Below are positions 17,315 through 27,913 of a stretch of DNA of 64,000 nucleotides, one piece after another. This DNA is from Bradyrhizobium niftali (lineage in GTDB: Bacteria > Pseudomonadota > Alphaproteobacteria > Rhizobiales > Xanthobacteraceae). The translations under genes and the position numbers were made by a program. The DNA lies in contig NZ_SPQT01000009.1 in the NCBI RefSeq assembly GCF_004571025.1, positions 1 through 64,000 on the forward strand, written 5' to 3'. Position 1 is the stretch's first letter; each line of letters begins with the position of its first letter. The notes beneath the pieces were generated by a model. The model was not told the DNA's origin. It saw only the letters and a program-made list of their open reading frames with translations, and searched no databases.

Positions 17315-18070
17315 ATGACCGACGCCATCCGACCGCTGATCGCCGGCAACTGGAAAATGAACGGGCTGAAGGCCTCCGTTGCCGAATTCGACGCCATGCT
17401 CAATGGCGCGGCAGAGGTGGCCGCCAAAGCCGATCTGCTGGTCTGCCCGCCGGTGACCCTGATCGCGGCCTTTGCCGACAAGGCGCGCGGCAAGAAGGTC
17501 GCAGTGGGGGCCCAGGATTGCCACCCCAAGGCCTCCGGCGCCCATACCGGCGACATCGCCGCCGAAATGCTGGCGGATGCGGGTGCGACCGCCATCATCG
17601 TTGGCCATTCCGAGCGCCGCGCCGACCATGGCGAGGGCGATGCTTTGGTGCGGCAAAAGGCGGAAGCCGCCTGGCGGGCCGGGGTGACGGCGATCGTCTG
17701 CATCGGCGAGACGCAAGCCCAGCGCGATGCCGGCCAGACCCTGGACATCCTGCGTGGCCAGCTCGACGGCTCGCTGCCGGACGGTTCTACCGCGGCCAAC
17801 CTCGTCGTCGCCTATGAGCCAGTCTGGGCCATCGGCACAGGCCTGACCCCCACGGCCCAGGATGTCGAGCAGATTCATGGGTTTATCCGGGAATTCCTGA
17901 CCTCCCGGTTTAGGGCGGACGGCGCCAAGATGCGGATCCTCTATGGCGGCTCGGTCAAGCCGTCGAACGCGGCCGAGCTGATGGCCGTGAAGAACGTCAA
18001 CGGGGCGCTGGTCGGTGGCGCCAGCCTCAAGGCGGCCGATTTCCTTGCGATCGCCAAGGGCTGTCCCTAG
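17315..18070 (+). CDS. tpiA: Triose-phosphate isomerase
   Basis: A 251-residue glycolytic isomerase interconverting glyceraldehyde 3-phosphate and dihydroxyacetone phosphate. The catalytic set is present: Asn and Lys in GNWKMNG, His in IVGHSERRADH, and Glu in VAYEPVWAIGTGLTPT; the phosphate loop is YGGSVKPSN and VGGASLKAADF. I start at MTDAIRP because the five residues before it belong to an upstream in-frame ATG without support. It is divergent from the isomerase gene ppiD, across a 215-base promoter region, and leads the tpiA-secG-pyrG run. Confidence 0.95.
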   Translation: MTDAIRPLIAGNWKMNGLKASVAEFDAMLNGAAEVAAKADLLVCPPVTLIAAFADKARGKKVAVGAQDCHPKASGAHTGDIAAEMLADAGATAIIVGHSERRADHGEGDALVRQKAEAAWRAGVTAIVCIGETQAQRDAGQTLDILRGQLDGSLPDGSTAANLVVAYEPVWAIGTGLTPTAQDVEQIHGFIREFLTSRFRADGAKMRILYGGSVKPSNAAELMAVKNVNGALVGGASLKAADFLAIAKGCP

Positions 18071-18210
18071 CTAAACCAAACCGTTGGTCGGGACCCGATC
18101 GGGGGTGGCAATGCCGTTTCCGATCGTGTAACACCGCGCAACTTCAGGAAAACCCGCGAAGCGCGATCGGCCGCCGTCTCGGCGCTGTCGGCTTGTGACG
18201 GAAGGGCACT

Positions 18211-18597
18211 ATGCAGACTGTTGTCATCGTCATCCATCTCATGATCGTCGCCGTCATGATCGGCGCCGTCCTGCTCCAGAAGTCGGAAGGCGGCGGCCTC
18301 GGCATGGGCGGAGGCGCGGGCTTCATGTCGAGCCGCGGCACCGCGAATCTTTTGTCGCGGACGACTGCGATCCTCGCCGCCGGCTTCTTCCTGACCAGCC
18401 TGTTCCTGTCCTGGTACGCCGGATACAACCGCGCGCCTTCATCGATCATTGGCCAGCCGGCATCGCAGGGCCAGCCGGCCGGCGGATCGCCGATTGCGCC
18501 GCCGACCTCGGGCGGCATCCTGGATTCGCTGAAGAAGGCCGACGAGCAGCAGCAGGCCCCGGCCCCGAGCGGCCCGCAGGTACCTCGTTCGCAATAA
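18211..18597 (+). CDS. secG: Preprotein translocase subunit SecG
   Basis: A 128-residue SecG, the small partner of SecYE in protein export. Two membrane helices flank the conserved loop: VVIVIHLMIVAVMIGAVLLQ, then KSEGGGLGMGGGAGFMSSRG, then the second helix ILAAGFFLTSLFLSWYA. The C-terminal 50 residues form a Pro/Gln/Gly-rich tail, longer than in E. coli but usual in rhizobia. It follows tpiA by 140 bases, an order common in alphaproteobacteria. Confidence 0.95.
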   Translation: MQTVVIVIHLMIVAVMIGAVLLQKSEGGGLGMGGGAGFMSSRGTANLLSRTTAILAAGFFLTSLFLSWYAGYNRAPSSIIGQPASQGQPAGGSPIAPPTSGGILDSLKKADEQQQAPAPSGPQVPRSQ

Positions 18598-18763
18598 AGC
18601 AGGGGGGCCATGCAGCGCGGCTTCTACCGTTCTGCATCAACAATCCCCATCAAGGCACTGTCACCACTCTTCGTTCCGGTTCACCCACAGGCCCGCAAAA
18701 TCTTTGGGGCGGAATACGAATCGCTTTGGCGAATCGAATTCGAGGGATTAGAGGTTAAGTCCC

Positions 18764-20395
<1,632 letters not shown>

Positions 20396-20399
20396 TGGC

Positions 20400-21062
20400 T
20401 CAGCGCGCGGCGGAGTAGTCGCGCGCGTGATGGATCGGCTCCAACGCGACTCGCGTCGAGGGGGCCGGCGCAAGCGATCCCGTGACGAGTTTCATCTGCG
20501 GCCGCCGCGTCAGCTTGTAGACGGCGGCCGGCGGCACGTTCAGCAGGGCGCGATCGACCAGGGTGGCACGTAAGCCCAGCCGATCGAGAATCGGCCGCGG
20601 CACCGGGCAGCTCATGCCGTAGGTGAACTGGTAGAAGGCACCGCCGGGGCGGACGTAGCTGAAAGCGCCGCCGACGATGGAGACGACCTTGCGCGTCGAC
20701 ATGTTGAGCAGCGGCAGACCGCTCACGACCGCGCCGACCGGCGTGCCGTCATAGAGGCGCTCCGTGGTCAGCCGCCCCGCATCCATCCACAACACGCGCG
20801 CGTTGGGGAAGCGCAATTGCAGGAGCTTCATGAAGTCGGAGCCGTATTCGATCAGCGTGAGGTCCTGCTGGCGCACGCCGCGTTTCAGGAGCTTGTAGGT
20901 GAATGCGCCGGTGCCGGGACCGAGCTCGAGAATCGGGCCGCTCGATGCGGTGATCTCCCGCGTGATCAGATCGGCGAGCGCCGCGCCTGATGGCGCGATC
21001 GCGCCGACCCGACGCGGGGCCGACATCCAGGACAGGAAGAAGGAGAGGAAATCGTTGGGCAT
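20400..21062 (-). CDS. SAM-dependent methyltransferase, phospholipid N-methyltransferase-like
   Basis: About 220 residues with a class I methyltransferase fold. Motif I is ILELGPGTGAFTYKLL near residue 45, followed by LIEYGSDFMKLLQLRFP and, later, VSGLPLLNMST near 115, a pattern seen in rhizobial PmtA-like phosphatidylethanolamine methyltransferases. The N-terminal segment FLSFFLSWMSAPRRVGAI is hydrophobic and could sit on the membrane. A direct repeat (21131-21148) matching one before the neighbouring response-regulator gene suggests that this two-component system controls it. Substrate is inferred, not shown. Confidence 0.65.
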   Translation of the reverse strand: MPNDFLSFFLSWMSAPRRVGAIAPSGAALADLITREITASSGPILELGPGTGAFTYKLLKRGVRQQDLTLIEYGSDFMKLLQLRFPNARVLWMDAGRLTTERLYDGTPVGAVVSGLPLLNMSTRKVVSIVGGAFSYVRPGGAFYQFTYGMSCPVPRPILDRLGLRATLVDRALLNVPPAAVYKLTRRPQMKLVTGSLAPAPSTRVALEPIHHARDYSAAR

Positions 21063-21130
21063 GCGCACTCCGGCATCTTGGTTGCACCTCGAAAGATCAG
21101 AGATGAGGCGGATGCAGTGTCACGGCCGTG

Positions 21131-21148
21131 CATTGCGACAGCATTGCG
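21131..21148 (-). promoter_or_regulatory. Predicted response-regulator box before the methyltransferase gene
   Basis: CATTGCG-ACAG-CATTGCG, two 7-base direct repeats with an 11-base period, the spacing OmpR-family dimers use. The same repeat lies upstream of the response-regulator gene at 23267-23284. It starts about 69 bases upstream of the methyltransferase start. Confidence 0.6.
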
Positions 21149-21173
21149 CTGTGAGGGGCGCAGTCGGATTGAT

Positions 21174-22550
21174 TCAACCCTGCGGGATTGGGCGCAGCGT
21201 TATTCTGAAACAGGCGCCGCCGTCCGGCCCGTCCGTGACCGAGACGTGGCCGCCATGCAGGTGCACGATCTCGCGCACCATGTTGAGGCCGAGGCCGGCG
21301 CCGCGATCGAGCGGCGTCAGCCGATAGAACGGCTCGAAGATCTGCTCGCGTTGTTCGGCGGGAATGCCGGCACCTTCGTCCGTGACTTCGATGCTCGCGG
21401 GTCTGCTGACGCGAATGCCGATGGTGCCGCGGCGAGGGCCGTGCTGAATCGCATTTTGCACGAGGTTGGTCAGCGCGCGTTCCAGCGCGGCCGCGTCACC
21501 GATCGTCTCGATCGGCGTCGTGGGTGCATCGAGCGCCAGCTCGTAGCCGGCGGCAATCGCCAGCGGCGCGAGGTCGGCAGCAGCGCCTTGCGCGACCCGG
21601 ACAAGGTCGACGCGCGCGAACGGATGGCCGCAGCGGTCGAGCCGCTGAATGTCCAGCAACTGCTCGGCAAGCGTCGCCAGCCGCGCGGCATCTTCCAGCA
21701 GCCGGGTCTTGTCCGGCCCCGGGGCAAGCGACTCCAGGCGCGTGTTGAGGATCGCGATCGGCGTGCGCAGCTCGTGTGCGGCGTCGGCGACGAAACGCTT
21801 GTGGCGGGCATAGCCCTGGTCGAGCCGCGCCAGCGCGTCATTGACCGCGGTCACGAGCGGCACGACCTCCAGCGGAATTCTCTCCACCGACAGGCGCGCG
21901 CCGCGCTGATGGATGTCGATGCGACGCGCCTGGTCCGCGGTCGTATCAAGTCCTCTGAAGGCGCGCTGCACGATCACCGGTGTCGCGATGAAGGTCGCGG
22001 TTCCCATCAGAAGCAGGCCGGGCAGGGCGATGCCCAGGAATGCAAGCGATGTCATGACCAGCGCCTTGGCGCCGGTCAGCCGGCCCTGCGTCGCCGTGAT
22101 GACCTGCACGTTGCCGGCCTCGGTGTCGACCCGCTTCAGCCGCGCCGCCGGTTTGCGCGGATCGTCCTCGAACATCTGCCAGCCGAGCCGCGCCTGGCTG
22201 ATCTGGTCGAGGCCGCCGCCGATCGCGGCGAATTCGGCCGGCACGGCACCTTCGGCGAGCGAATGTCCCTGCCGGTCGCGGACCAGGAACCAGAGGTCCG
22301 GTGTCTCGCTACGCAATTGTTTGAGCTCGGGCGTCGGCCGCACGGTCAGGCCGCCCTGTGCGTCGCGCGCGAGTGCGCGCTGCACGACGTCGATCACGCG
22401 ATCCTCGTCGCGCTCGGCGAGCACAAATCCTGACGCGCACAGCGCCCCGACGACGACGGCAACCAGTGCCAGGAGCAGCGCGGCCTGGAGCGAGAGCAGG
22501 CGCCAGCTCAGGCGCGAGCGCAGGCAATAGGGATCGTCGTGCCTGCTCAT
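21174..22550 (-). CDS. Membrane sensor histidine kinase
   Basis: A 458-residue kinase: first helix LLSLQAALLLALVAVVVGAL, a periplasmic loop of about 120 residues, second helix ALVMTSLAFLGIALPGLLLMG, a HAMP-like linker, H-box FVADAAHELRTPIAILNTRL near residue 245, N-box NLVQNAIQHGP near 365, and G-boxes VTDEGAGIP and GAGLGLNMVREI. The layout and the gene pair resemble QseC/PmrB-type kinases. Its ATG overlaps the stop of the regulator gene by 4 bases, so the two are co-translated. The signal is unknown. Confidence 0.9.
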   Translation of the reverse strand: MSRHDDPYCLRSRLSWRLLSLQAALLLALVAVVVGALCASGFVLAERDEDRVIDVVQRALARDAQGGLTVRPTPELKQLRSETPDLWFLVRDRQGHSLAEGAVPAEFAAIGGGLDQISQARLGWQMFEDDPRKPAARLKRVDTEAGNVQVITATQGRLTGAKALVMTSLAFLGIALPGLLLMGTATFIATPVIVQRAFRGLDTTADQARRIDIHQRGARLSVERIPLEVVPLVTAVNDALARLDQGYARHKRFVADAAHELRTPIAILNTRLESLAPGPDKTRLLEDAARLATLAEQLLDIQRLDRCGHPFARVDLVRVAQGAAADLAPLAIAAGYELALDAPTTPIETIGDAAALERALTNLVQNAIQHGPRRGTIGIRVSRPASIEVTDEGAGIPAEQREQIFEPFYRLTPLDRGAGLGLNMVREIVHLHGGHVSVTDGPDGGACFRITLRPIPQG

Positions 22551-23221
22551 GGCAGCTTCTTCAGGAGATAGCCGACGCCGCGAATGCCGTGGATCTCGAT
22601 GCCGGCATCCGCCTCGGCGAGCTTGCGGCGCAGCCGCGAAATATGCGTGTCCAGCGCGTTCGACTGGATCTCGTCGTCGAAATTGTAGACGGCCTCTTCC
22701 AGCGCCGAGCGTAGCACGGTGCGGCCGAGGCGGCGGATCAGCGCCTCGAGCACCAACAGCTCGCGACGCGGCAGCTCGAACGGCTGGCCATCGATGCTCG
22801 CCTCGCGATGGCCGACATCGAAGGCGAGGCGGCCGGCACGGATGACATCCGGCGTAAGTCCCGCGGGGCGCCGCATCACGGCGCGCAGGCGCGCCAGCAG
22901 CTCCTCGACCGCGAACGGCTTGGCCAGATAATCGTCGGCACCGCTGTCGAGCCCGGCGATCCGGTCGGCGAGCTCGCCGCGCGCGGTCAGGACGATGATC
23001 GGCACGCCGTCGGCGCGCGCCCGGAGCTTCGGGATCAGTGCAAGGCCGTCGCCGTCGGGGAGCTGGCGGTCGAGCAGGACCGCGACATGGACGTCGGCGG
23101 AAATGGCCTCTTCCGCCTCGGCAAGGGTAGGGGCGTGGTCTACCACCATGTCGTAGCGCTTCAGCGCTGACGCCAGCGCGCCGGCCATCTCCGCCTCATC
23201 CTCGACGAGCAAAATCCGCAT
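22547..23221 (-). CDS. OmpR-family response regulator
   Basis: A 224-residue regulator beginning MRILLVEDEAEMAGAL. The receiver domain has the acidic pair ED, the phospho-acceptor Asp in VLLDRQLPDGDG near residue 51, the Thr in IIVLTARGE and the Lys in DYLAKPFAVEE. The C-terminal winged helix (RRELLVLEALIRRLGRTVLR, DDEIQSNALDTHISRLRRKL) is of the OmpR/PhoB type. I start at MRILLV; the 16 codons before it look untranslated. A direct repeat 46 bases upstream is probably its own binding site. Confidence 0.93.
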   Translation of the reverse strand: MRILLVEDEAEMAGALASALKRYDMVVDHAPTLAEAEEAISADVHVAVLLDRQLPDGDGLALIPKLRARADGVPIIVLTARGELADRIAGLDSGADDYLAKPFAVEELLARLRAVMRRPAGLTPDVIRAGRLAFDVGHREASIDGQPFELPRRELLVLEALIRRLGRTVLRSALEEAVYNFDDEIQSNALDTHISRLRRKLAEADAGIEIHGIRGVGYLLKKLP

Positions 23222-23266
23222 GATCCGGCACCTGGGCTTCAACCAAAGCCATTCTAGCGGCCCGAT

Positions 23267-23284
23267 CATTGCGGCAGCATTGCG
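23267..23284 (-). promoter_or_regulatory. Predicted autoregulatory box of the two-component operon
   Basis: CATTGCG-GCAG-CATTGCG, the same direct repeat with an 11-base period as at 21131-21148. It ends 46 bases upstream of the response-regulator start, a position that fits autoregulation. Confidence 0.6.
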
Positions 23285-23418
23285 GGAGCCGGATGAGGTG
23301 CTTTGCCGAAGGGCTGTCTAGCCATGCGCGAAACGCGACGGGGGCGATCGGGCAGGGCGCAAGACACCATCATGGCCAACCGTTATAACCGCCCCATCCG
23401 TTCGGGGAGGAAGTCAGA

Positions 23419-23745
23419 ATGATCTACGAAATGCGCATCTATCGCTGCGTGCCCGGCCGCTTGCCCGCGCTCTTGAAGCGGTTCGAGACGGCGACGCTGA
23501 AGATTTGGGAAAAGCACGGCATCCGCCAGGCCGGATTCTTCACCACGCTGATCGGTGAATCCAGCCAGGCGCTGACCTATTTCCTGGCCTGGGAGTCGCT
23601 CGCCGAGCGCGAGAAGAAGTGGGGCGCGTTCGTGACCGATCCGGACTGGCTCGAGGCACGGGCGAAGTCGGAGGCGGACGGCCAGATCGTCGGCAATATC
23701 GTCAGCCAGCTCCTGACGCCGACCGCTTTCTCGGCGGTGAAATAG
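23419..23745 (+). CDS. NIPSNAP-family protein
   Basis: A 108-residue protein with the NIPSNAP pattern: MIYEMRIYRCVPGRLPALLKRFE at the start (ferredoxin-like strand and helix), HGIRQAGFFTTLIGES, and TYFLAWESLAEREKKWGAF near residue 55, ending in helix DPDWLEARAKSE. These dimeric alpha-beta barrel proteins are common in soil bacteria and their biochemical role is poorly known. It stands alone, with a good ribosome site (GGGGAGG) before the ATG. Confidence 0.85.
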   Translation: MIYEMRIYRCVPGRLPALLKRFETATLKIWEKHGIRQAGFFTTLIGESSQALTYFLAWESLAEREKKWGAFVTDPDWLEARAKSEADGQIVGNIVSQLLTPTAFSAVK

Positions 23746-23860
23746 CGCCGGCGGCGCCCGCGGAACTTCGGCGCAACCCTGATATTCTGACAGCCCGGGC
23801 CGAATGGGGTTGATCCGACCCCGATGGCGGTTATGGTCGCGCGGAAACGAGGGATTTGCC

Positions 23861-24709
23861 TTGAGCTCTTCGACGTCAGCGGCGCCGGTCGTCACCATTG
23901 GCAGGGTCAAATTCGGCAATGATCTGCCGATCTCGATCATTGCGGGACCCTGCCAGCTCGAAAGCCGCCAGCATGCGCTGGAGGTGGCCTCCGCGTTGAA
24001 GGAGATCGCCGCGCGGCTGAACGTCGGCCTCGTCTACAAGACGTCGTTCGACAAGGCCAACCGCACCAGTGCGTCGGCGGCGCGCGGGCTCGGGCTCGCG
24101 CAGTCGCTGCCGATCTTCGCCGAAATCAGATCCTCGCTCGGCCTGCCGGTGCTGACCGACGTGCACGAGGCCACGCAATGCGCAGAGGTTGCGCAGGCCG
24201 TGGACATCCTGCAGATCCCGGCCTTCCTGTGCCGGCAGACCGATCTGCTGCTGGCGGCGGCCGCGACCGGCAAGGTCGTCAACGTCAAGAAGGGCCAGTT
24301 CCTGGCGCCCTGGGACATGGCGAACGTCGTCACCAAGATCACGAGCGCGAGCAATCCGAACGTGCTCGTCACCGAGCGCGGCGCCTCCTTCGGCTACAAC
24401 ACGCTGGTCTCCGACATGCGCGCGCTGCCGATCCTGGCGCGCACCACCGGTGCGCCCGTGATCTTCGACGCCACCCATTCGGTGCAGCAGCCGGGCGGGA
24501 AGGGGACGTCCTCCGGCGGCGAGCGTGAATTCGTGCCGGTACTTGCGCGCGCGGCGGTCGCGGTCGGCGTCGCCGGCGTCTTCATCGAGACCCATCCCGA
24601 CCCTGATAGCGCGCCTTCCGACGGCCCTAACATGGTGCCGCTGCGCGAGTTCGAAGGGCTGATCCGCAGGCTGATGGCGTTCGACGCGCTCGCAAAGAAT
24701 CCGCGCTGA
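23861..24709 (+). CDS. kdsA: 3-deoxy-8-phosphooctulonate synthase (KDO-8-phosphate synthase)
   Basis: A 282-residue TIM-barrel enzyme that condenses arabinose 5-phosphate with PEP for the LPS inner core. Family motifs: IIAGPCQLESRQHALEVA near residue 25, VYKTSFDKANRTS near 57, PVLTDVHE near 94, LQIPAFLCRQTDLL near 112, VNVKKGQFLAPWDM near 133 and FDATHSVQQPGG near 202. I choose the TTG at 23861, preceded by a GAGGG ribosome site; a GTG/ATG-type start at 23804 would add 19 unrelated residues. Its stop overlaps the start of the MFS gene. Confidence 0.95.
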   Translation: MSSSTSAAPVVTIGRVKFGNDLPISIIAGPCQLESRQHALEVASALKEIAARLNVGLVYKTSFDKANRTSASAARGLGLAQSLPIFAEIRSSLGLPVLTDVHEATQCAEVAQAVDILQIPAFLCRQTDLLLAAAATGKVVNVKKGQFLAPWDMANVVTKITSASNPNVLVTERGASFGYNTLVSDMRALPILARTTGAPVIFDATHSVQQPGGKGTSSGGEREFVPVLARAAVAVGVAGVFIETHPDPDSAPSDGPNMVPLREFEGLIRRLMAFDALAKNPR

Positions 24710-25914
24710 TGCAGCAAGGCGAGGCGCGGCCGCACGATCACGGTCTGCCGGCCGCGCTCTACGTCATTTCCGGCGCGAGCTTCGCCGCGGCGCTGTCGGC
24801 GCGTGCGCTCGATCCGGTGCTGCCGCATGTCGCCGAGGATTTTGGCGTCAGCATCGCGACCGCCGCGGGCTTTGCCGCGGTGTTCGCTTTCACCTTCTCG
24901 ATCATCCAGCCGATTGTCGGCGCGGCCGCCGACCTGTTCGGCAAGACGCGGCTGATGATCGGCTGCCTCGCGCTGCTCGGCCTTGCCAATATTCTTGGCG
25001 CGCTCTCGACCTCGTTCTCGGTTCTGTTTGCGACCCGCATCCTTGCCGGCATAGGCTCCGGCGGAGTGTTTCCGGTGGCGCTCAGCCTGACCAGCGACCT
25101 GGTCGGTCCGGAGAAGCGGCAGGTCGCGATCAGCCGCACGCTCGCCGGCGCCATGACCGGCAATCTGCTCGGAGCCTCGGCCTCGGGCCTGATCGGCGAC
25201 TTCCTCGGCTGGCGCGGCGTGCTGGCGGTGCTCGGCGTGCTCGTGATCGTTGCCTCGATCGCGGTTGCCGCCGGCTTTCGCGGCGCCAAGGTCAAGCATC
25301 CGCCGAAGACGAGCCTGTCGGCGCTGAAGGCCGGCTATCGCACCATCTTCACCAACCCCAATGCCTATGTGTGCTATTCGGCGGTGTTCGTCGAAGGCTG
25401 CTGCGTGCTCGGCCTGTTTCCCTACATCGCCTCGTTCCTGTTCGAGCTCGGCCAGACCTCGCTCTCGATCGCCGGCATCGTCATCGCGGGCTTCGCGGTC
25501 GGCGGCCTGTTCTACACGCTGACGGTGTCGCGCCTGTTGCCGTGGCTCGGCATGAAGGGAATGATGATCGCGGGCATGACGCTGGTGGCCTCGCAGCTCG
25601 TCGCCGTGGCTTTCGGTCCGCGCTGGGAAGTGCAGGCGCTGAACCTCGTCGTCATGGGCTGGGGCTTCTACATCGCCCATGGCTGTCTCCAGGTGTTCGC
25701 CAGCGAGCTGTCGGTCGAGGCGCGCGCCACCGCGCTGTCGCTGCATTCGTTCTTCTTCTTCATGGGACAGACGGTCGGGCCGCTCGCCTACGGCTTCGGC
25801 CTCCAGCACGGCGGCAAGATGCCGACGCTGTTCGCAAGCGCCGCGATCATGGTGGTCCTCGGCATCGTCTGCGCCCGGTTGCTCAAGCAGCGTGCACCAT
25901 CCGACGCGCGCTGA
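24709..25914 (+). CDS. Major facilitator superfamily transporter
   Basis: A 401-residue membrane protein with about 12 helices. The MFS signature between helices 2 and 3 is present as GAAADLFGKTRLMIGCLAL near residue 75, and helix 5 contains GWRGVLAVLGVL near 165. It resembles drug/proton or sugar efflux carriers of the AraJ/CmlA type; the substrate cannot be told. Its ATG overlaps the kdsA stop by one base, so it is co-translated with kdsA, which is an unusual partner. Confidence 0.9.
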   Translation: MQQGEARPHDHGLPAALYVISGASFAAALSARALDPVLPHVAEDFGVSIATAAGFAAVFAFTFSIIQPIVGAAADLFGKTRLMIGCLALLGLANILGALSTSFSVLFATRILAGIGSGGVFPVALSLTSDLVGPEKRQVAISRTLAGAMTGNLLGASASGLIGDFLGWRGVLAVLGVLVIVASIAVAAGFRGAKVKHPPKTSLSALKAGYRTIFTNPNAYVCYSAVFVEGCCVLGLFPYIASFLFELGQTSLSIAGIVIAGFAVGGLFYTLTVSRLLPWLGMKGMMIAGMTLVASQLVAVAFGPRWEVQALNLVVMGWGFYIAHGCLQVFASELSVEARATALSLHSFFFFMGQTVGPLAYGFGLQHGGKMPTLFASAAIMVVLGIVCARLLKQRAPSDAR

Positions 25915-26021
25915 GATTCCATTCGGTCCCTGAAAGGGGGCGCGCCCCACCACGACACCGTCGGCCCCGTATACATGGCACACGAATTGCTTTTATTCTG
26001 GGCAAATCGAGGTGCGAGACC

Positions 26022-27896
26022 GTGGACGCCCAGCCCACCCGTTTGCCCAGCGTAGCCGGCGCGACCCGGTCGGCCGGATATCCCACCAGGCCGCCACTGC
26101 GGCGTTTCCTGACCGATTGCTACGAGGAATTCAGGAGCGACGGTTCGGGCGAGCTTGCCGATTACATTCCTGAGCTGAAGCGCGCCAACCCCGATCATTT
26201 CGGCATCGCGCTCGTCACCATCGACGGCCATGTCTACGAGGTCGGCGACAGCGCGGTGCCGTTCACGATCCAGTCGGTCTCGAAGGCCTTCGTGTTCGCA
26301 CTGGCGCTGGAGACGGTGGGCGAGGAGCGCGTCTCGGCCACCATCGGCGTCGAGCCGAGCGGCGAGGCCTTCAATTCGATCCGGCTCACCAACGACAACC
26401 GTCCCTTCAACCCCATGGTCAATGCCGGTGCTATTGCCTGCTCGGGCCTGATCTACGAGGTGGACGGCAAGGGCGCTTTCGAACGCGTCCGCTCAAAACT
26501 CAGCGAGTTCGCCGGGCGCGAGCTCGGCGTCGACGAGGCCGTGCATGCCTCGGAGACCGCGACCGGCAACCGCAACCGCGCGATCGCGTGGCTGTTGCGC
26601 AACTACGCGGTGCTGCCCGACGACGTCGACGCCGTGCTCGACGTCTATTTCCGCCAATGCGCGATCCTGGTGACGGCGCGCGACCTGGCGGTGATGGCGG
26701 CAACTCTCGCCAATCGCGGCATCAATCCGGTGACGGGCGCGCAGGTGATCACGCCGCACATCGTCGCCCGCACGCTGTCGGTAATGACGAGCTCGGGCAT
26801 GTACGACTATGCGGGCGAGTGGACCTATCGCGTCGGCATCCCCGCCAAGAGCGGCGTCGGCGGCGGCATCGTCGCGGCGCTGCCTTCGCAGCTGGGACTG
26901 GGCACCTTCTCGCCGCTGCTCGACAATCACTTCAACAGTGTGCGCGGCTTGAAGGTCTGCGAGGCGCTGTCGGCGCGGTTCGATCTGCACATGCTCAACC
27001 GCAATGCCGACGTCCGTACCAGCATCATGGCGGACTACGACGTCTACGGCATCTCCTCGCGCCGCAGCCGCCAGCCGCACGAGCAGCAGATCCTCGACGA
27101 GCGTCACAGCGACATCCGAATCCTCGAGCTCGTCGGCGCGCTGAATTTCGGCACCATCGATTACGTCACGCGAAGACTCAGCAGTGAGCCGCCGAACGCG
27201 CCGCTATTGATCATCGATTTCCGCCGCGTGCCCGACATCACCGCGGCCGGTGCGGAGCTTCTGGGCGAGACGCTGACGGCGCTCGGCAATGCCGGCGTCA
27301 CCGCGATTCTGTCCGGCCTCGAGGAGACCTCCGCGGTCTGGGCCGCGATCTCCGCGCGCATGGGGGATCCGCGACGGCTGCGCCGCTTCGCGCTGCTCGA
27401 CGATGCCATCGAATGGGCCGAGGACCAGGTGATCTACCGCTTCGGCGGCTTCACCGACGTGAAGGAGAGCGCGCATCTCGGCGAGCAGGCGCTGCTGGCC
27501 GAGCTCGACGCGGACGAGATCGCCGCGATCGTGAAACTATCGACCACGCGCCACTACGCCGCCGGCCAGCGCATCATCGCCGCCGGCGAGCCCGCCAATT
27601 CGCTGTTCTTCCTGCAGAGTGGCATGGTCAGCGTGAAGCTGCGGAGCGGCGTGCGGCTGGCCTCGCTCGGTCCCGGCATGGAGTTCGGCGAGATGGCGAT
27701 CCTGGAGAGAACCCGCAGCGCCGACGTGTTTGCCGATACGCCAGTTGCATGCCTCGAACTGCCGCTCGACCGCTTTGCCGACTACCGCCGCCTGCACCCG
27801 GAGACGTCGCTGAAGATCATGCGCAACCTCGCCGCGATCCTGGCGCGGCGGCTGGTTCTCGCGAATGCCAAGGTGGATCTGCTGAGCGCGTATTAG
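26022..27896 (+). CDS. glsA: Glutaminase fused to STAS and cyclic-nucleotide-binding domains
   Basis: A 624-residue fusion from a GTG start. Residues 20-330 form a complete glutaminase A (serine-dependent beta-lactamase-like fold), hydrolysing glutamine to glutamate and ammonia: catalytic Ser in IQSVSKAFVFALAL, then NAGAIACSGLI, VYFRQCAI, and AKSGVGGGIVAALP. Residues about 360-460 form a STAS domain (LELVGALNFGTIDYV, LIIDFRRVPDITAAGAELLG). Residues about 490-610 form a cNMP-binding domain (AAGEPANSLFFLQSGMVSVKL, EFGEMAILERTRSADVFADT). The domain set suggests nucleotide control of glutaminase activity. A start further upstream would run through the MFS gene in another frame. Confidence 0.92.
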   Translation: MDAQPTRLPSVAGATRSAGYPTRPPLRRFLTDCYEEFRSDGSGELADYIPELKRANPDHFGIALVTIDGHVYEVGDSAVPFTIQSVSKAFVFALALETVGEERVSATIGVEPSGEAFNSIRLTNDNRPFNPMVNAGAIACSGLIYEVDGKGAFERVRSKLSEFAGRELGVDEAVHASETATGNRNRAIAWLLRNYAVLPDDVDAVLDVYFRQCAILVTARDLAVMAATLANRGINPVTGAQVITPHIVARTLSVMTSSGMYDYAGEWTYRVGIPAKSGVGGGIVAALPSQLGLGTFSPLLDNHFNSVRGLKVCEALSARFDLHMLNRNADVRTSIMADYDVYGISSRRSRQPHEQQILDERHSDIRILELVGALNFGTIDYVTRRLSSEPPNAPLLIIDFRRVPDITAAGAELLGETLTALGNAGVTAILSGLEETSAVWAAISARMGDPRRLRRFALLDDAIEWAEDQVIYRFGGFTDVKESAHLGEQALLAELDADEIAAIVKLSTTRHYAAGQRIIAAGEPANSLFFLQSGMVSVKLRSGVRLASLGPGMEFGEMAILERTRSADVFADTPVACLELPLDRFADYRRLHPETSLKIMRNLAAILARRLVLANAKVDLLSAY

Positions 27897-27913
27897 GGGG
27901 CGGGGCCTCCTCC

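Noticed and set aside
24394..25983. 529-codon minus-strand frame over kdsA and the MFS gene
   Set aside because: Shadow of two well-supported plus-strand genes; no known motif.
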